The notes: generated from the sequence alone by a model not told the origin. 64,000 nucleotides of DNA from Luteolibacter ambystomatis (GCF_018137965.1 NZ_CP073100.1:2987754-3051753), one strand, 5' to 3'. Counted from the stretch's first letter, positions 37,661-47,027 are shown. Numbers and translations: made by a program.

Positions 37661-38869
37661 GTGTCGCTCCGCTGGCTGATTTTCCTGCTGTTTCCCCTGA
37701 CCGCCTGCCGGAAGGAAGCCCCGCGCCCGGCCCCAGCCATCGAAGCTTACGTGTGGCAATCGCCGTCCCGCCCCGAAGTCGCCGCCGCCATACAGCAGTC
37801 ACACGGTACGGTCGCCACCCTCCACGTCCGGGCCGCGGAGATGCGTTGGACCGGCCAAGCGTTCGAAACCAACCGCGCTGTAACCAGCCGCCTGCCGAAA
37901 GCCGGCTGCGGACTGGTGCTGCGGATCGGTGCCTCCGCCTCACGGCTCGAATGGACGCCGGATCAGGTGGCTCCCGTCGCGGCGGTGGTTCGGGAGCTGG
38001 CCGCCCTCCAGCCGGGGGAAATCCAGTGCGACTACGATTGCCCGCAATCACGCCTTGATCGCTACGGCCGGCTGCTGGACGCACTGCAAAAGGAAGCGGG
38101 CGCGATTCCGCTGGTGCCCACCACACTGCCATCCTGGCTGGATGAACCCGCCTTCAAAACACTGGTGGCGAAGCGACCCGGCTATGTGCTCCAGGTTCAT
38201 TCGCTGCAACTTCCAAAACAGGCCGGCCAACCGGTGGTGATCTTCGATCCCGCCACCGCCCGTTCGGCTGCAAAAAAAGCCGCGTCTCTTGGTATACCCT
38301 TCCGGATCGCCATGGCCACCTACGGTTGCGAGGTCTGGTTCGGCTCCGATGGCAAGGTGATGGAAGTGATTTCCGAAGACGCCGCCCCATTGAACAAAAC
38401 ACCCGCCAGCCGCGCTTTCACCCTGGCGGACCCGAACGAAAGCGCGCGGCTGATCCGTGAATGGAACACCTCGCCACCCGCCGGTCTGCAAGCCGTGATC
38501 TGGTATCGTCTGCCCGTGGAAGGTGATCGCCGCAACTGGCCATGGGTGACCTTCCAGCATGTCGTCCGAGGCGAAGCAGCGGCTCCCAACCTCGTGCTCG
38601 AAAGCACCGATCACGACGGCACACACGACCTGCACATCGTGAACCGCGGCGATTTTCCCGTTCCACTTCCCACCACCGCCATCATCACCACTCCTGTCAT
38701 CTCCGCAGACGGAGCAGGAGCCTATCGCTTGGAAAAACACGATGATGGCTTGCACTACCTTCGCCGCGAAGGCATCTGGCCGTGGCTCGATCCCGGGAAA
38801 AAAATTCCCGCAGGTTGGTTGAGAACCCGCGAGCCGGTTTCACGTATTGATTGGCACTTCACTCCATGA
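37661..38869 (+). CDS. DUF3142 family lipoprotein
   Basis: 402 residues from GTG 37661, which gives a lipoprotein signal peptide ending LTAC with Cys 16 as the lipidation site. The DUF3142 domain is recognised by EIQCDYDCPQSRLDRYGRLLDALQ. Related folds are sugar- or wall-active, but the role of the family is unknown. Its stop overlaps the next gene's ATG (ATGA at 38866), so the two are co-translated. The 3' end of this gene recurs as a fossil at 41238. Confidence 0.82.
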   Translation: MSLRWLIFLLFPLTACRKEAPRPAPAIEAYVWQSPSRPEVAAAIQQSHGTVATLHVRAAEMRWTGQAFETNRAVTSRLPKAGCGLVLRIGASASRLEWTPDQVAPVAAVVRELAALQPGEIQCDYDCPQSRLDRYGRLLDALQKEAGAIPLVPTTLPSWLDEPAFKTLVAKRPGYVLQVHSLQLPKQAGQPVVIFDPATARSAAKKAASLGIPFRIAMATYGCEVWFGSDGKVMEVISEDAAPLNKTPASRAFTLADPNESARLIREWNTSPPAGLQAVIWYRLPVEGDRRNWPWVTFQHVVRGEAAAPNLVLESTDHDGTHDLHIVNRGDFPVPLPTTAIITTPVISADGAGAYRLEKHDDGLHYLRREGIWPWLDPGKKIPAGWLRTREPVSRIDWHFTP

Positions 38870-39020
38870 ACCTCCGTGTTCTTCCCGGGCTGCTCGCCTG
38901 GACCTTCGTCTCCCCCTTCGCGGCCGCTTGCGGGCCGTTCTTTCCGGACACCGTTCTCGACAAGCCACAAGCCGCGCTCGATGTCCCGCCGGTATCCTAT
39001 CTCGCAGAGCTGCACCGGAT
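38847..39020 (+). repeat. Direct repeat, copy 1 (174 bp)
   Basis: Matches 41238-41411 at 173 of 174 positions; the only difference is C at 38904 against T at 41295. It spans the last 23 bases of the DUF3142 gene and the first 155 bases of the following gene (the two overlap by four bases). Confidence 0.95.
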
Positions 39021-41223
39021 GGCGGGCACGCAAATGCCGGAAACGGACGAGATGTCACGCTCCGGTGAAGCATCAACTGCTCTGGCGCAGATCCCCGCGG
39101 AAGTCGCGGAACTGACACGATACTGGACGGAAAAGAATGCGGACCCTGCGGACATCGAGAGACTCACCTTCCACTATCAGGATGTCAGGCGGTCAATGTT
39201 GGGTGGACTGAATTACACCGCGGCAAGGCGGTTTCCGACGCAGGCGGAATCCATGCGCTCTTTGCCGGAACGTCCTCTCAACAACGAATACCCCGGTGAA
39301 GTAGCCGACTACGTGGAAGCGGCCCGACTTTATGGGCTCGGCAAGAACGACGAGGCCCGCGCTCTCTGGAAGGCGATATTGGACCGCCCCATCAGTGAAC
39401 GACGTCTGCGATGCGTATGGGCGGCGTGGATGCTCGCGCAAACCGCCCCGGATGATGACGAATGCCTGACATGGTACGAGCGGGTGGACAAGGAAGCCAC
39501 CGCAGGAGGTACGGATGCCATCGGGCTGGGTCCTGCCTCCATGAGCAAACGGGCGAGGTTGTCATCCGATCCTATCGCCAAGCTTCATCTGTATTTCGAG
39601 GGATTCCGTCGGGGCGATGCCGTGGACGTATGGGAACTCAGGCGTTGCTCCCGCGAGCTCCTGCGGTCCGCATCTGCAGAAGATCTCTCCAGAGCCGCAG
39701 CCGATTCCTGGGTGCGCCAACTGGTTCACCTGGACCTGCAAGCCAACCTGGACGGCCCTCGGGACGAGCCATCTTCCAAACCGGATCCTTCCTTGATCCC
39801 GCAGGCGTGGCTGGATGCGGTCAGACAACATGCGCAAACACCTCTTCCGGATGGAGCAAGACTGGCTTGGGCGCTCTATTCTCTGGGCCGCTTCGATGAA
39901 GCCCATCAGTGGCTGGATCTCTCGGTCAAAGAGTCTCCGCTGTCCCTTTGGCTGGAAGCAAAGTTCGATCTCCGGGCCGGCAAGTTGGACAAGGCCCGGG
40001 ACCATCTGGGCGCGGCCATCCGGATACTGGAGGCGCAGAAGAATTGGGACCCGGCGAATCCCCCTCAGCGGGGCTATTGGGCGGGAAACCTGCGGGAACG
40101 CTTTCAGAAAACCCAAGGCCGCCTTCTGGCGGATGCCGGTTTGGTGGCACTCGGGCGGGAAGACTACCCATCTGCTCTCCAATTTCTCAGCCAAGGCGGT
40201 TATGCCGCAGATGCCGCCTACGTCGCGGAGCATCTCCTTTCGACCTCCTCTTTATTGAAGCATGTCAAAACGGTGGCACCCCGGTTCTCGGACAAGCCTG
40301 CAGGCAAGGGGGACTATTTCGACTGCTACTTCGATAGCACCCCTCCGGAAGTCGATCCGGCCACCTGTCTGGAACCCAACCGGGTCGGCGTTTACCGGTG
40401 GCTCAAAAATCCGGACAACCGGCTCCGCTATGAACTGGCGCGTCGGCTCGCCCGCGAAGACCGGCTCAACGAAGCGGTCCCATTCATGCCACCGCAGTTG
40501 GACAAGGTCTTCCGCCACTACGCCGCATTGGATCGCGCCGCGAAATCGGGAAGGTACAAGGGCTCGGTTCTCGCTGCGATCCTGTGGAGGCAGGCGAAGA
40601 TCCACCGCTGGTGGGGTGCGCAGCTTTTCTCCACCGATAGTTTCCCAGATAATGGTATCTACGAATGGGACTTCCCCTTTCCGGAGCTCCAGGACATGCG
40701 AACATTTCGCAACGGCTGGGCGATGGAGTGGTCCGGTGGCTCCCGCTATCAAGGAATCGCCCGGTTTGTGGCGGCCCGCACCGAACAGGAGAAAGCCGTC
40801 CCTCTGGTCCGGGCCGAGGAAATCCGGCGCCTCTCGATTCCGCGGCTGAAATACGACCACCGCTATCACTATCGCTCGGTGGCTGCGGATCTGGCTTGGA
40901 ACGCGGCCAAATTGCTACCCAACGACGATCCGCAACTCGCCTTGCTCTACAATACAGCCGGTCGATGGGTGGAAAATTCCAATCCCGACATGGCGGACCG
41001 TTTTTACGAAACCATGCTGAAACGGTGTCCCAACACGGAGATTGCCGGGACAGCTATCACGCGTCGCTGGTTTGTCCGGGATGTGCCCCCCCTCAAGGAA
41101 TTGTCCGGCCTTCCCGCGAAACTCATGCCCAAACCTTTCGAAAACGGGTGGAAACCCAGGGATCCCAATGAGAACTTGGAACCCGAGCCAACCGATGTCA
41201 CCGATCCAGATGAGAACCGGTGA
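38866..41223 (+). CDS. CGPFFP-motif large exported protein, copy 1
   Basis: 785 residues from the ATG at 38866. A signal sequence ends SPFAAAC at Cys 22, followed by GPFFPDTVLDKP; this is a probable lipoprotein N-terminus. The body is helical with TPR/solenoid-like units (VADYVEAARLYGLGKNDEARALWKAIL, ARLAWALYSLGRFDEAHQWLDLS, KFDLRAGKLDKARDHLGAAIRIL). Such helix-turn-helix scaffolds hold partner proteins; no enzyme motif is visible. It ends in a Pro/Glu/Asp-rich tail. A paralogue follows directly. Function unknown. Confidence 0.75.
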   Translation: MNLRVLPGLLAWTFVSPFAAACGPFFPDTVLDKPQAALDVPPVSYLAELHRMAGTQMPETDEMSRSGEASTALAQIPAEVAELTRYWTEKNADPADIERLTFHYQDVRRSMLGGLNYTAARRFPTQAESMRSLPERPLNNEYPGEVADYVEAARLYGLGKNDEARALWKAILDRPISERRLRCVWAAWMLAQTAPDDDECLTWYERVDKEATAGGTDAIGLGPASMSKRARLSSDPIAKLHLYFEGFRRGDAVDVWELRRCSRELLRSASAEDLSRAAADSWVRQLVHLDLQANLDGPRDEPSSKPDPSLIPQAWLDAVRQHAQTPLPDGARLAWALYSLGRFDEAHQWLDLSVKESPLSLWLEAKFDLRAGKLDKARDHLGAAIRILEAQKNWDPANPPQRGYWAGNLRERFQKTQGRLLADAGLVALGREDYPSALQFLSQGGYAADAAYVAEHLLSTSSLLKHVKTVAPRFSDKPAGKGDYFDCYFDSTPPEVDPATCLEPNRVGVYRWLKNPDNRLRYELARRLAREDRLNEAVPFMPPQLDKVFRHYAALDRAAKSGRYKGSVLAAILWRQAKIHRWWGAQLFSTDSFPDNGIYEWDFPFPELQDMRTFRNGWAMEWSGGSRYQGIARFVAARTEQEKAVPLVRAEEIRRLSIPRLKYDHRYHYRSVAADLAWNAAKLLPNDDPQLALLYNTAGRWVENSNPDMADRFYETMLKRCPNTEIAGTAITRRWFVRDVPPLKELSGLPAKLMPKPFENGWKPRDPNENLEPEPTDVTDPDENR

Positions 41224-41237
41224 TCTGATCCCACCTC

Positions 41238-41411
41238 TTGATTGGCACTTCACTCCATGAACCTCCGTGTTCTTCCCGGGCTGCTCGCCTGGACTTTCGT
41301 CTCCCCCTTCGCGGCCGCTTGCGGGCCGTTCTTTCCGGACACCGTTCTCGACAAGCCACAAGCCGCGCTCGATGTCCCGCCGGTATCCTATCTCGCAGAG
41401 CTGCACCGGAT
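41238..41411 (+). repeat. Direct repeat, copy 2 (174 bp)
   Basis: Copy of 38847-39020 lying 2391 bases downstream. The first 23 bases still read as the tail of the DUF3142 protein (DWHFTP and stop) though that gene is not present here, so this is a duplication fossil. Confidence 0.95.
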
Positions 41412-43530
41412 CGCCGGGACGCCGATGCCAACGGAACGCTTCGTTCTCGGCGAGACCCCTTTTCTGGCTCAGATCCCGCTGGAAGTGGCTCAGTTGCGGA
41501 TGGGATGGCGGGAAGCCGGAGTGCCGGAGCAAGTCATCGAAGATCGCATCAAACGCTACACGGAGGTACGACAGGTGCTGCTGACCGGTCTGGAAACTGT
41601 GGGACGGTCAGGCTTTCCAATCGGCGCAGCGGCTGCGGGAGCCCTGCCGCTCAAACCACTGGAGCAGGATTTCCCGCGCGACGTGGCGGACTACGTGGAA
41701 GGAGCTCGCCTGCATGCCATCGGTCGTACGGAGGAGGCGCGTGCGCTGTGGAAGGGCATACTGGAACGCCCTGCGGCGGAAAAGCGCCTGCGCGGCATCT
41801 GGGCGGCGTGGATGCTGGCGAAGACCTCCGGCGATCCCGATGAATGCTTGCGCTGGTACGAGCGGGTGGACCGCGAGGAACAGGAAGGCGCGATCGATCT
41901 TCTGAACCTGGCCGCCGCCGCGAAATCCTGGCGGGCATCGGCGGTGGGAAATCCGATCGAAAGCCTGCGCCTGTTCTACGATGCCTTTCGTAGTGGCAAG
42001 GAGGGTGCCGCCCTCGATATCCGCAATATCTCCGCCGCCATTCTGGAAGAGAAGAATGACACGAGTCTCAAGGAAGCTGCGGCCGATCCGGTGCTGCGGC
42101 GACTTCTGAATCTCCATCTCCAGGCCCTGCTCGATGGTCCCGGACAAAACGACCGCATCGAGGAAGAAGCGGAACCCGGCGCGGAGCAGGCATCCCTCCT
42201 GCCTCCGAATGAATGGCTGGCCGCGCTCGCGGCGACGGCACCATTGCCTCTGGAGGATGGTTCGCGGCTGGCGTGGGCATTGTATGCCGCCGGACGCTAC
42301 GATGAGGCCGCCCATTGGCTGACGATCTCAAGAAAAGACGAACCGCTCGCCCGGTGGCTTCAGGCGAAGTTCGACCTGCGCGCCGGCAATCTCGAAGCCG
42401 CCCGCCGGAATCTGGCCGCCGCGGAGCAGGTCTGGTCAATGGCAGCGGATTGGAAGCCGGGCAATCCCTATTTGGAGTCGATGTGGATGGATGCGGGTAC
42501 GGAACGCCTCCAAGGCTTCCAAGGCCGTTTGCTCGCCGATGCCGGCATGGTGGCGCTCGCCTCCGCGGACGTGTCCGCCGCAACCGTGTCACTGGTGGAA
42601 GGCGGCTACGATGAAGATGCCGCTTATCTGGCGGAGCGGGTGCTTTCCACGGACGAGCTGCTGAAGCTGGTGCGTGCCAAAGCACCCGCATGGGAGCCGG
42701 CGCCGGACCGGCCACAGTCCGAGGAGGAAGACTACCGGACGGATGATTCGGATGTCGTAGATCCCGCCACCTGCCTGGAGGGTGACATGATCGGAAACTA
42801 CTCCTGGCACATGACCGCGAAGAACCGGCTCCGCTATGAACTGGCACGGCGGTTGGGACGCGAAGGCCGTTTGGATGAGGCTGCGGAGTTCATGCCCCCG
42901 TCATTGAAACGGCTTTTCGACCACTATCGCTCCCTCCATGCCGCCCGAACCTCGGGACGATATTCAGGAGAAGCGTTGGCCGCGATCACCTGGCGTGAGG
43001 CACGCCTGCACCGCTCCTGGGGGGCGGAACTTTTCTCCACCGACACTTTCCCCGATGGCGGGATCCATGGCTGGAGCTTCGAAGCGGAAGATCTGTCGGC
43101 AATCCGCTCCCACCGTCATGGCTGGACCGTGGAGTGGAACGAGCAGCTTGAGATCAAGGACGCGGAGGTGGAGGCCGATCGCGCGGTGCCGCTGGTCCTG
43201 GAGAGCGAGATCGAGCGCGTGAAACGGCATCCGCTGCCGAATACCAACCGCTTTCACTACCGCTACGTCGCCGCGGATCTGGCCATGAAGGCCGCGGAAT
43301 CCCTGCCGGACAATCATCCCCAGCTCGCCCCCCTCTACAACACCGCCGGCCAGTGGCTCGCCGCCCGCAATCCCCAGGCCGCCGATCCGCTCTACCAAGC
43401 GATGGTGAAGCGCTGCAAGGACACGCCGATGGGACAAGCAGCCGACAAGAAACGGTGGTTCATCGGGAATACGGAGGCGTTGCAGGATCTGCCGGGTTTG
43501 CCTGATGAACTGATGCCGAAAAAACCGTAG
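41257..43530 (+). CDS. CGPFFP-motif large exported protein, copy 2
   Basis: 757 residues from the ATG at 41257. It is a full-length paralogue of the preceding protein: the same signal and Cys 22 region, then similar repeat units (VADYVEGARLHAIGRTEEARALW, SRLAWALYAAGRYDEAAHWLT) and the same FHYRYVAADLAMKAAESLPDN near the end. The first 51 or so residues are identical to copy 1, while the rest has clearly diverged. It lacks the acidic tail of copy 1. The gene starts 33 bases after the first stop, so both are probably one transcript with the DUF3142 gene. Confidence 0.75.
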   Translation: MNLRVLPGLLAWTFVSPFAAACGPFFPDTVLDKPQAALDVPPVSYLAELHRIAGTPMPTERFVLGETPFLAQIPLEVAQLRMGWREAGVPEQVIEDRIKRYTEVRQVLLTGLETVGRSGFPIGAAAAGALPLKPLEQDFPRDVADYVEGARLHAIGRTEEARALWKGILERPAAEKRLRGIWAAWMLAKTSGDPDECLRWYERVDREEQEGAIDLLNLAAAAKSWRASAVGNPIESLRLFYDAFRSGKEGAALDIRNISAAILEEKNDTSLKEAAADPVLRRLLNLHLQALLDGPGQNDRIEEEAEPGAEQASLLPPNEWLAALAATAPLPLEDGSRLAWALYAAGRYDEAAHWLTISRKDEPLARWLQAKFDLRAGNLEAARRNLAAAEQVWSMAADWKPGNPYLESMWMDAGTERLQGFQGRLLADAGMVALASADVSAATVSLVEGGYDEDAAYLAERVLSTDELLKLVRAKAPAWEPAPDRPQSEEEDYRTDDSDVVDPATCLEGDMIGNYSWHMTAKNRLRYELARRLGREGRLDEAAEFMPPSLKRLFDHYRSLHAARTSGRYSGEALAAITWREARLHRSWGAELFSTDTFPDGGIHGWSFEAEDLSAIRSHRHGWTVEWNEQLEIKDAEVEADRAVPLVLESEIERVKRHPLPNTNRFHYRYVAADLAMKAAESLPDNHPQLAPLYNTAGQWLAARNPQAADPLYQAMVKRCKDTPMGQAADKKRWFIGNTEALQDLPGLPDELMPKKP

Positions 43531-43630
43531 CCACCATGTAGCCGGGCTGGTGACAGCTCGGCTGGCAGGACGCACGGCGGTCTTCGCGAACGCTCAAATG
43601 GCAACGAGGCACGAAAGGAAAGCGTGGATC

Positions 43631-43662
43631 ACCACCGCCTGAAGTCTCACGACTCCAGCTAC
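43631..43662 (-). repeat. Short dispersed repeat, copy 1
   Basis: On the minus strand it reads gtagctggagtcgtgagact followed by tcaggcgg. The plus strand at 50461 has the same sequence with a few changes (gtagccgatgtcgtgagact). Both lie in intergenic sequence next to gene 3' or 5' ends. Confidence 0.5.
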
Positions 43663-43677
43663 GAAGAGACGGACGAA

Positions 43678-44664
43678 CTACGATGTTCGTAGTCCGTCGA
43701 AGATCTTGTGTGAGAAGTACCGTTCCATGCGGTCCGGGAACACCGTCACCACCTTCGCTCCCGGCCCCTTTTCACGCAGCACTTCGAGAGCCGCGGCATA
43801 ATTCAGGCCGGAACTCGGCCCCACCGGATAACCGAGCGACCAAAGCTGCCGGGTGAGATCCAGACAACGGCGGTCGTCGATCCGCCACTCGCGCAGTCCG
43901 CCATTGTCTCCGCCTTGCTTCCACGATTCGTAGATCGCGGACAGGCACTCGACCACCCCTGGCACATCCGAACTGAAGGCGAGACTGCAACATTCCGCGT
44001 TTCCGCCGAAGACCTCGCCACAGCACGGGATGGCAGCGTGCGCGCTCACGTCACAGCCGGCATCGCGGAACGCTTCCCACAATCCTCGCAGTGTTCCTCC
44101 GGTGCCCACACCGCTGACCACGGCGTCCACGGAGCGCCCCTCAACTTGCGACAAGATCTCCGGACCGGTGAAAAGGCGGTGCGCCTCGGTATTGTCCGGA
44201 TTTTCGAACTGCCGCGATTCAAACCAACCGTTGGTGGCCGCCGCGTCACGGGCGGCTTCCAGCACCCGCGCCATGCCGCCCTCCACGCGGATCACCCGGC
44301 CCCCCAGCGCCTCGATCATCAGGCTGCGCTCGCTGGTGGCGGAGGCTGGAATGAATGCCGCGAACTTCATCCCCATCTGCGCGCAGGCCAACGCGAGCGC
44401 GATGCTGGTGGAGCCGCTGGAGGCCTCGACCACCGTGTCTCCCGGCTTCAGCACGCCGCGGCGGCGGGCTTTCTCCAGAATATGGCGGGCGATGCGGTCC
44501 TTGGTGGAGCCACTGGGATTGAGGAACTCCAGCTTGCACCACACCGGACCCAGCTCCGGATCAAGTGTCACCGCCGCCAGCGGCGTGGGGCCGGTGCGGT
44601 GGAGAAATTCACCGGTAGGTGCGGTGGGCGGAACGGAAAGCATTCCGTCATCCCACACCCCCAT
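43678..44664 (-). CDS. Cysteine synthase-like PLP enzyme
   Basis: 328 residues of the fold type II PLP family that makes cysteine or related amino acids by beta-replacement. The PLP lysine is Lys 55 in PSGSTKDR; EASSGSTSIALA is the substrate loop and VSGVGTGGTLRG binds the cofactor phosphate. A segment near residues 213-226 carries paired cysteines (PCCGEVFGGNAECC), unusual for the family and perhaps a redox or metal site. The ATG at 44664 is chosen; a TTG at 44709 in the same frame is less likely. It is divergent from the DUF1080 gene. Confidence 0.88.
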   Translation of the reverse strand: MGVWDDGMLSVPPTAPTGEFLHRTGPTPLAAVTLDPELGPVWCKLEFLNPSGSTKDRIARHILEKARRRGVLKPGDTVVEASSGSTSIALALACAQMGMKFAAFIPASATSERSLMIEALGGRVIRVEGGMARVLEAARDAAATNGWFESRQFENPDNTEAHRLFTGPEILSQVEGRSVDAVVSGVGTGGTLRGLWEAFRDAGCDVSAHAAIPCCGEVFGGNAECCSLAFSSDVPGVVECLSAIYESWKQGGDNGGLREWRIDDRRCLDLTRQLWSLGYPVGPSSGLNYAAALEVLREKGPGAKVVTVFPDRMERYFSHKIFDGLRTS

Positions 44665-44759
44665 TTCCCGACAGCCAAGCTGCAATGTTTTCCTGAGTTT
44701 TTCGGGCAATCTCGTCTGGTAGCAAGATCATGGCCGGTATAGCCGTTATGATCACGACC

Positions 44760-45467
44760 ATGACACGCACTCTCATTGCTCTCGCCTGCTGTCTCGCCCC
44801 GCTCGCTCATGCGGGAGAAAAGCAACTTTTCAACGGCCAGGACCTGACCGGCTGGGAAGGTCAGCCCGGCTTCTGGTCCGTGAAGGACGGCGCCCTCACC
44901 GGCCAGACCACCGCCGAGCACCCGGCGAAGGAGAATACCTTCCTGATCTGGAAGGACGGCGAGGTCGCGGATTTCGAACTGACCTTCAAATACCGCATCG
45001 TCGATCAGGATGGCGGCACGAAGGGCTTCGGTAACAGCGGCGTGCAGTATCGCAGCCGCATCGTGAAGCCGGAGTACTCCGTGGTCGCCGGCTACCAGGC
45101 CGACTTCGAGGTCGGCACCACCTACAGCGGCATCCTCTATGAGGAAAAGGGCCGCGGCATCCTCGCCAAGCGTGGCGAGAAGGTGACCATCACCGATGGC
45201 GAGCAACCGGGGAAGCCGAACATCGCCGTCACCGGCCAGCTCGAGAAATCCGAAGACATCCAGGCCGCGATCAAGGGCGGCGAGTGGAACGAATACAAGG
45301 TCGTCGCCAAGGGTGGCCACCTCCAGCACTTCATCAACGGTCACCAGACCGTGGACGTGCAGGACAATACCGAGATCGGTGCGCGCAAAGGCGTGATCGC
45401 CCTCCAGCTCCACCAGGGCAAGCCGATGACCGTCCAATACAAGGACATCGTGCTGAAGACGGAGTGA
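44760..45467 (+). CDS. DUF1080 (3-keto-disaccharide hydrolase family) secreted protein
   Basis: 235 residues with a signal peptide (ALACCLAPLAHA-GE). The DUF1080 core begins LFNGQDLTGWEGQPGFWSVKDG and continues with IVDQDGGTKGFGNSGVQYRSR, a concanavalin/laminarinase-like beta-sandwich. Some family members hydrolyse 3-keto-glycosides, others only bind carbohydrate. The family is highly expanded in Planctomycetes and Verrucomicrobia. The ATG at 44760 is the start that gives the signal peptide. A terminator-like hairpin follows. Confidence 0.92.
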   Translation: MTRTLIALACCLAPLAHAGEKQLFNGQDLTGWEGQPGFWSVKDGALTGQTTAEHPAKENTFLIWKDGEVADFELTFKYRIVDQDGGTKGFGNSGVQYRSRIVKPEYSVVAGYQADFEVGTTYSGILYEEKGRGILAKRGEKVTITDGEQPGKPNIAVTGQLEKSEDIQAAIKGGEWNEYKVVAKGGHLQHFINGHQTVDVQDNTEIGARKGVIALQLHQGKPMTVQYKDIVLKTE

Positions 45468-45493
45468 AGCAACAGCACATTGTGAATGTTCAC

Positions 45494-45540
45494 AGCGGAC
45501 CGTGTGGAGATGGCAGGAGCCTCTCTTGCGGTCCGCTTTT
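45494..45540 (+). terminator. Probable terminator after the DUF1080 gene
   Basis: A 9-bp perfect stem (agcggaccg / cggtccgct) with a 26-base, itself structured loop, followed by tttcattt. It starts 27 bases after the stop codon. Confidence 0.6.
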
Positions 45541-45555
45541 CATTTCAAAATGGAA

Positions 45556-45634
45556 GGGACCGCAGATTTCGCAGATGACACGGATTGAATTCCAGAATCT
45601 GATCTCTCAATCAGCGGAATCTGCGTAATCTGTG
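45556..45634. repeat. Intergenic hairpin-forming repeat
   Basis: A left arm (gcagatttcgcagatgac) and a right arm (cggaatctgcgtaatctgtg) are near-complementary, giving a hairpin of about 16 bp with two mismatches. The same kind of unit recurs at 56945-57065. It is in the gap between the convergent DUF1080 and pyrC genes, a typical place for dispersed intergenic repeats. Confidence 0.7.
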
Positions 45635-45744
45635 ATCAAATCCACGCGGAGGCTCAAAATCCGACGATCCAGCCTCACAGGATATTTCGACTCTCGCGAG
45701 CGCGATGCACCGCCCTCAGCCGCAACTTGGAGAGTTGCGCTACT

Positions 45745-47025
45745 TCAGCGCTCCAACAGGATCTGATCTCCCAACACCACGAGGTCCACGCGACCCTTCA
45801 GCGTCTTGTCGAAGAACGGCGTGTTGCGACTCTTCGACTTCATGAAGTCGAGCGAGAAGGTCGTTTCCGCCTCGGTGTCGAACAAGATCAGATCAGCGGG
45901 TCTGCCCTCCTCCACCGGCACGGGCTCAAGGCCCATCATGCGGCGTGGTTCGGCGGAGTAACGCTTCACCACCAGATCCCAACCGAACTTCCCCGTGGCG
46001 ACGAAGTAGTGATAGAGCGAAACCAGCGCCGTCTCCAGACCGGTGATGCCGTTCGGCGCGCTGACGAAGTCCTGCGACTTCTCAAACGGCGTGTGCGGCG
46101 CGTGGTCGGTTGCGATGAGATCGAAGACACCTTCGATGAGCCCTTGCAACAGCGCCTCCGTATCCGCCTTGGTGCGCAGCGGCGGGTTCATCTTGTAGTG
46201 GGTGTCGAAATCGCCGATGTCCTCCTCGGTGAAGAGCAGGTGATGCGGTGCGACCTCGGCTGTAACCTTCACATCGCCACGCTGCTTCCACCAGCGGATG
46301 GTCTCCATGCCGATCTTGCTGGAAACATGCTGGATGTGAATGTGTGCGCCAGCCGCGTGGGCGAGACGGATGTCACGGTCGATGATGATTTCCTCAGCGG
46401 CGGCCGGAGTGCCCTTGATGCCGAGACGGTAGGAAACCACGCCTTCGTTGAGCGCACGCGGACCGGCCAGTTCCGGCACCTCGCAGTGGCTGGCGAAGAA
46501 CATGCCGAACTCGCTGGCATACTGCATGGCCCGTAGCAACACCGCCGGATCGGCCACGCTGTCGCCGTCATCGGTGAGCATCTTCACGCCCAAGCCACGC
46601 ATGCCATCGATGCCCGCGAGCTCCTTGCCCGCGCGATCCTTGGTGATGCAGCCGGAGGTGTACACCGGGATGCGGGAATTCTTCGCGGCGCTGTCCAGCA
46701 CCATGCGGACCACCGGCGCGGAGTCGATGGCGGGCTTGGTGTTCGGCATCATCACGATGCCGGTGATGCCGCCATTGATCGCAGCCTCGGTGCCGGTGGC
46801 GATGGTTTCCTTCGCTTCCTGGCCCGGCTCGCGGAAATGCACGTGCGCATCGAACATCGCGGGCATCACGAGACGGCCGTTCGCCTCGATCACCTTCGCC
46901 CCTTCCGGCGCGGACAATCCTTTGCCGATGGAACGGATGATGCCTCCCTCCACCAGCACGTCCCCTTCGCGGAGCGTGGCGGAGTCTTCGGAGGCGATGC
47001 GGGCGTTGCGGATGAGGAGGGACAT
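45745..47025 (-). CDS. pyrC: Dihydroorotase
   Basis: 426 residues, a normal length. It cyclises carbamoyl aspartate to dihydroorotate in pyrimidine synthesis. The metal-binding DAHVHFREPGQEAKETI (His 61 and His 63) opens the amidohydrolase barrel, and IATDHAPHT carries the catalytic Asp. It belongs to the class that works with aspartate transcarbamoylase. The gene closes the operon purD-pyrR-membrane protein-pyrB-pyrC. A stem of 21 paired bases ends three bases before its ATG, which may control translation. Confidence 0.96.
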   Translation of the reverse strand: MSLLIRNARIASEDSATLREGDVLVEGGIIRSIGKGLSAPEGAKVIEANGRLVMPAMFDAHVHFREPGQEAKETIATGTEAAINGGITGIVMMPNTKPAIDSAPVVRMVLDSAAKNSRIPVYTSGCITKDRAGKELAGIDGMRGLGVKMLTDDGDSVADPAVLLRAMQYASEFGMFFASHCEVPELAGPRALNEGVVSYRLGIKGTPAAAEEIIIDRDIRLAHAAGAHIHIQHVSSKIGMETIRWWKQRGDVKVTAEVAPHHLLFTEEDIGDFDTHYKMNPPLRTKADTEALLQGLIEGVFDLIATDHAPHTPFEKSQDFVSAPNGITGLETALVSLYHYFVATGKFGWDLVVKRYSAEPRRMMGLEPVPVEEGRPADLILFDTEAETTFSLDFMKSKSRNTPFFDKTLKGRVDLVVLGDQILLER

Positions 47026-47027
47026 GT

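Noticed and set aside
37339-38058. A plus-strand frame covering the gap before the DUF3142 gene
   Set aside because: It runs into the real lipoprotein gene in another frame, has no family likeness, and lacks a convincing start.
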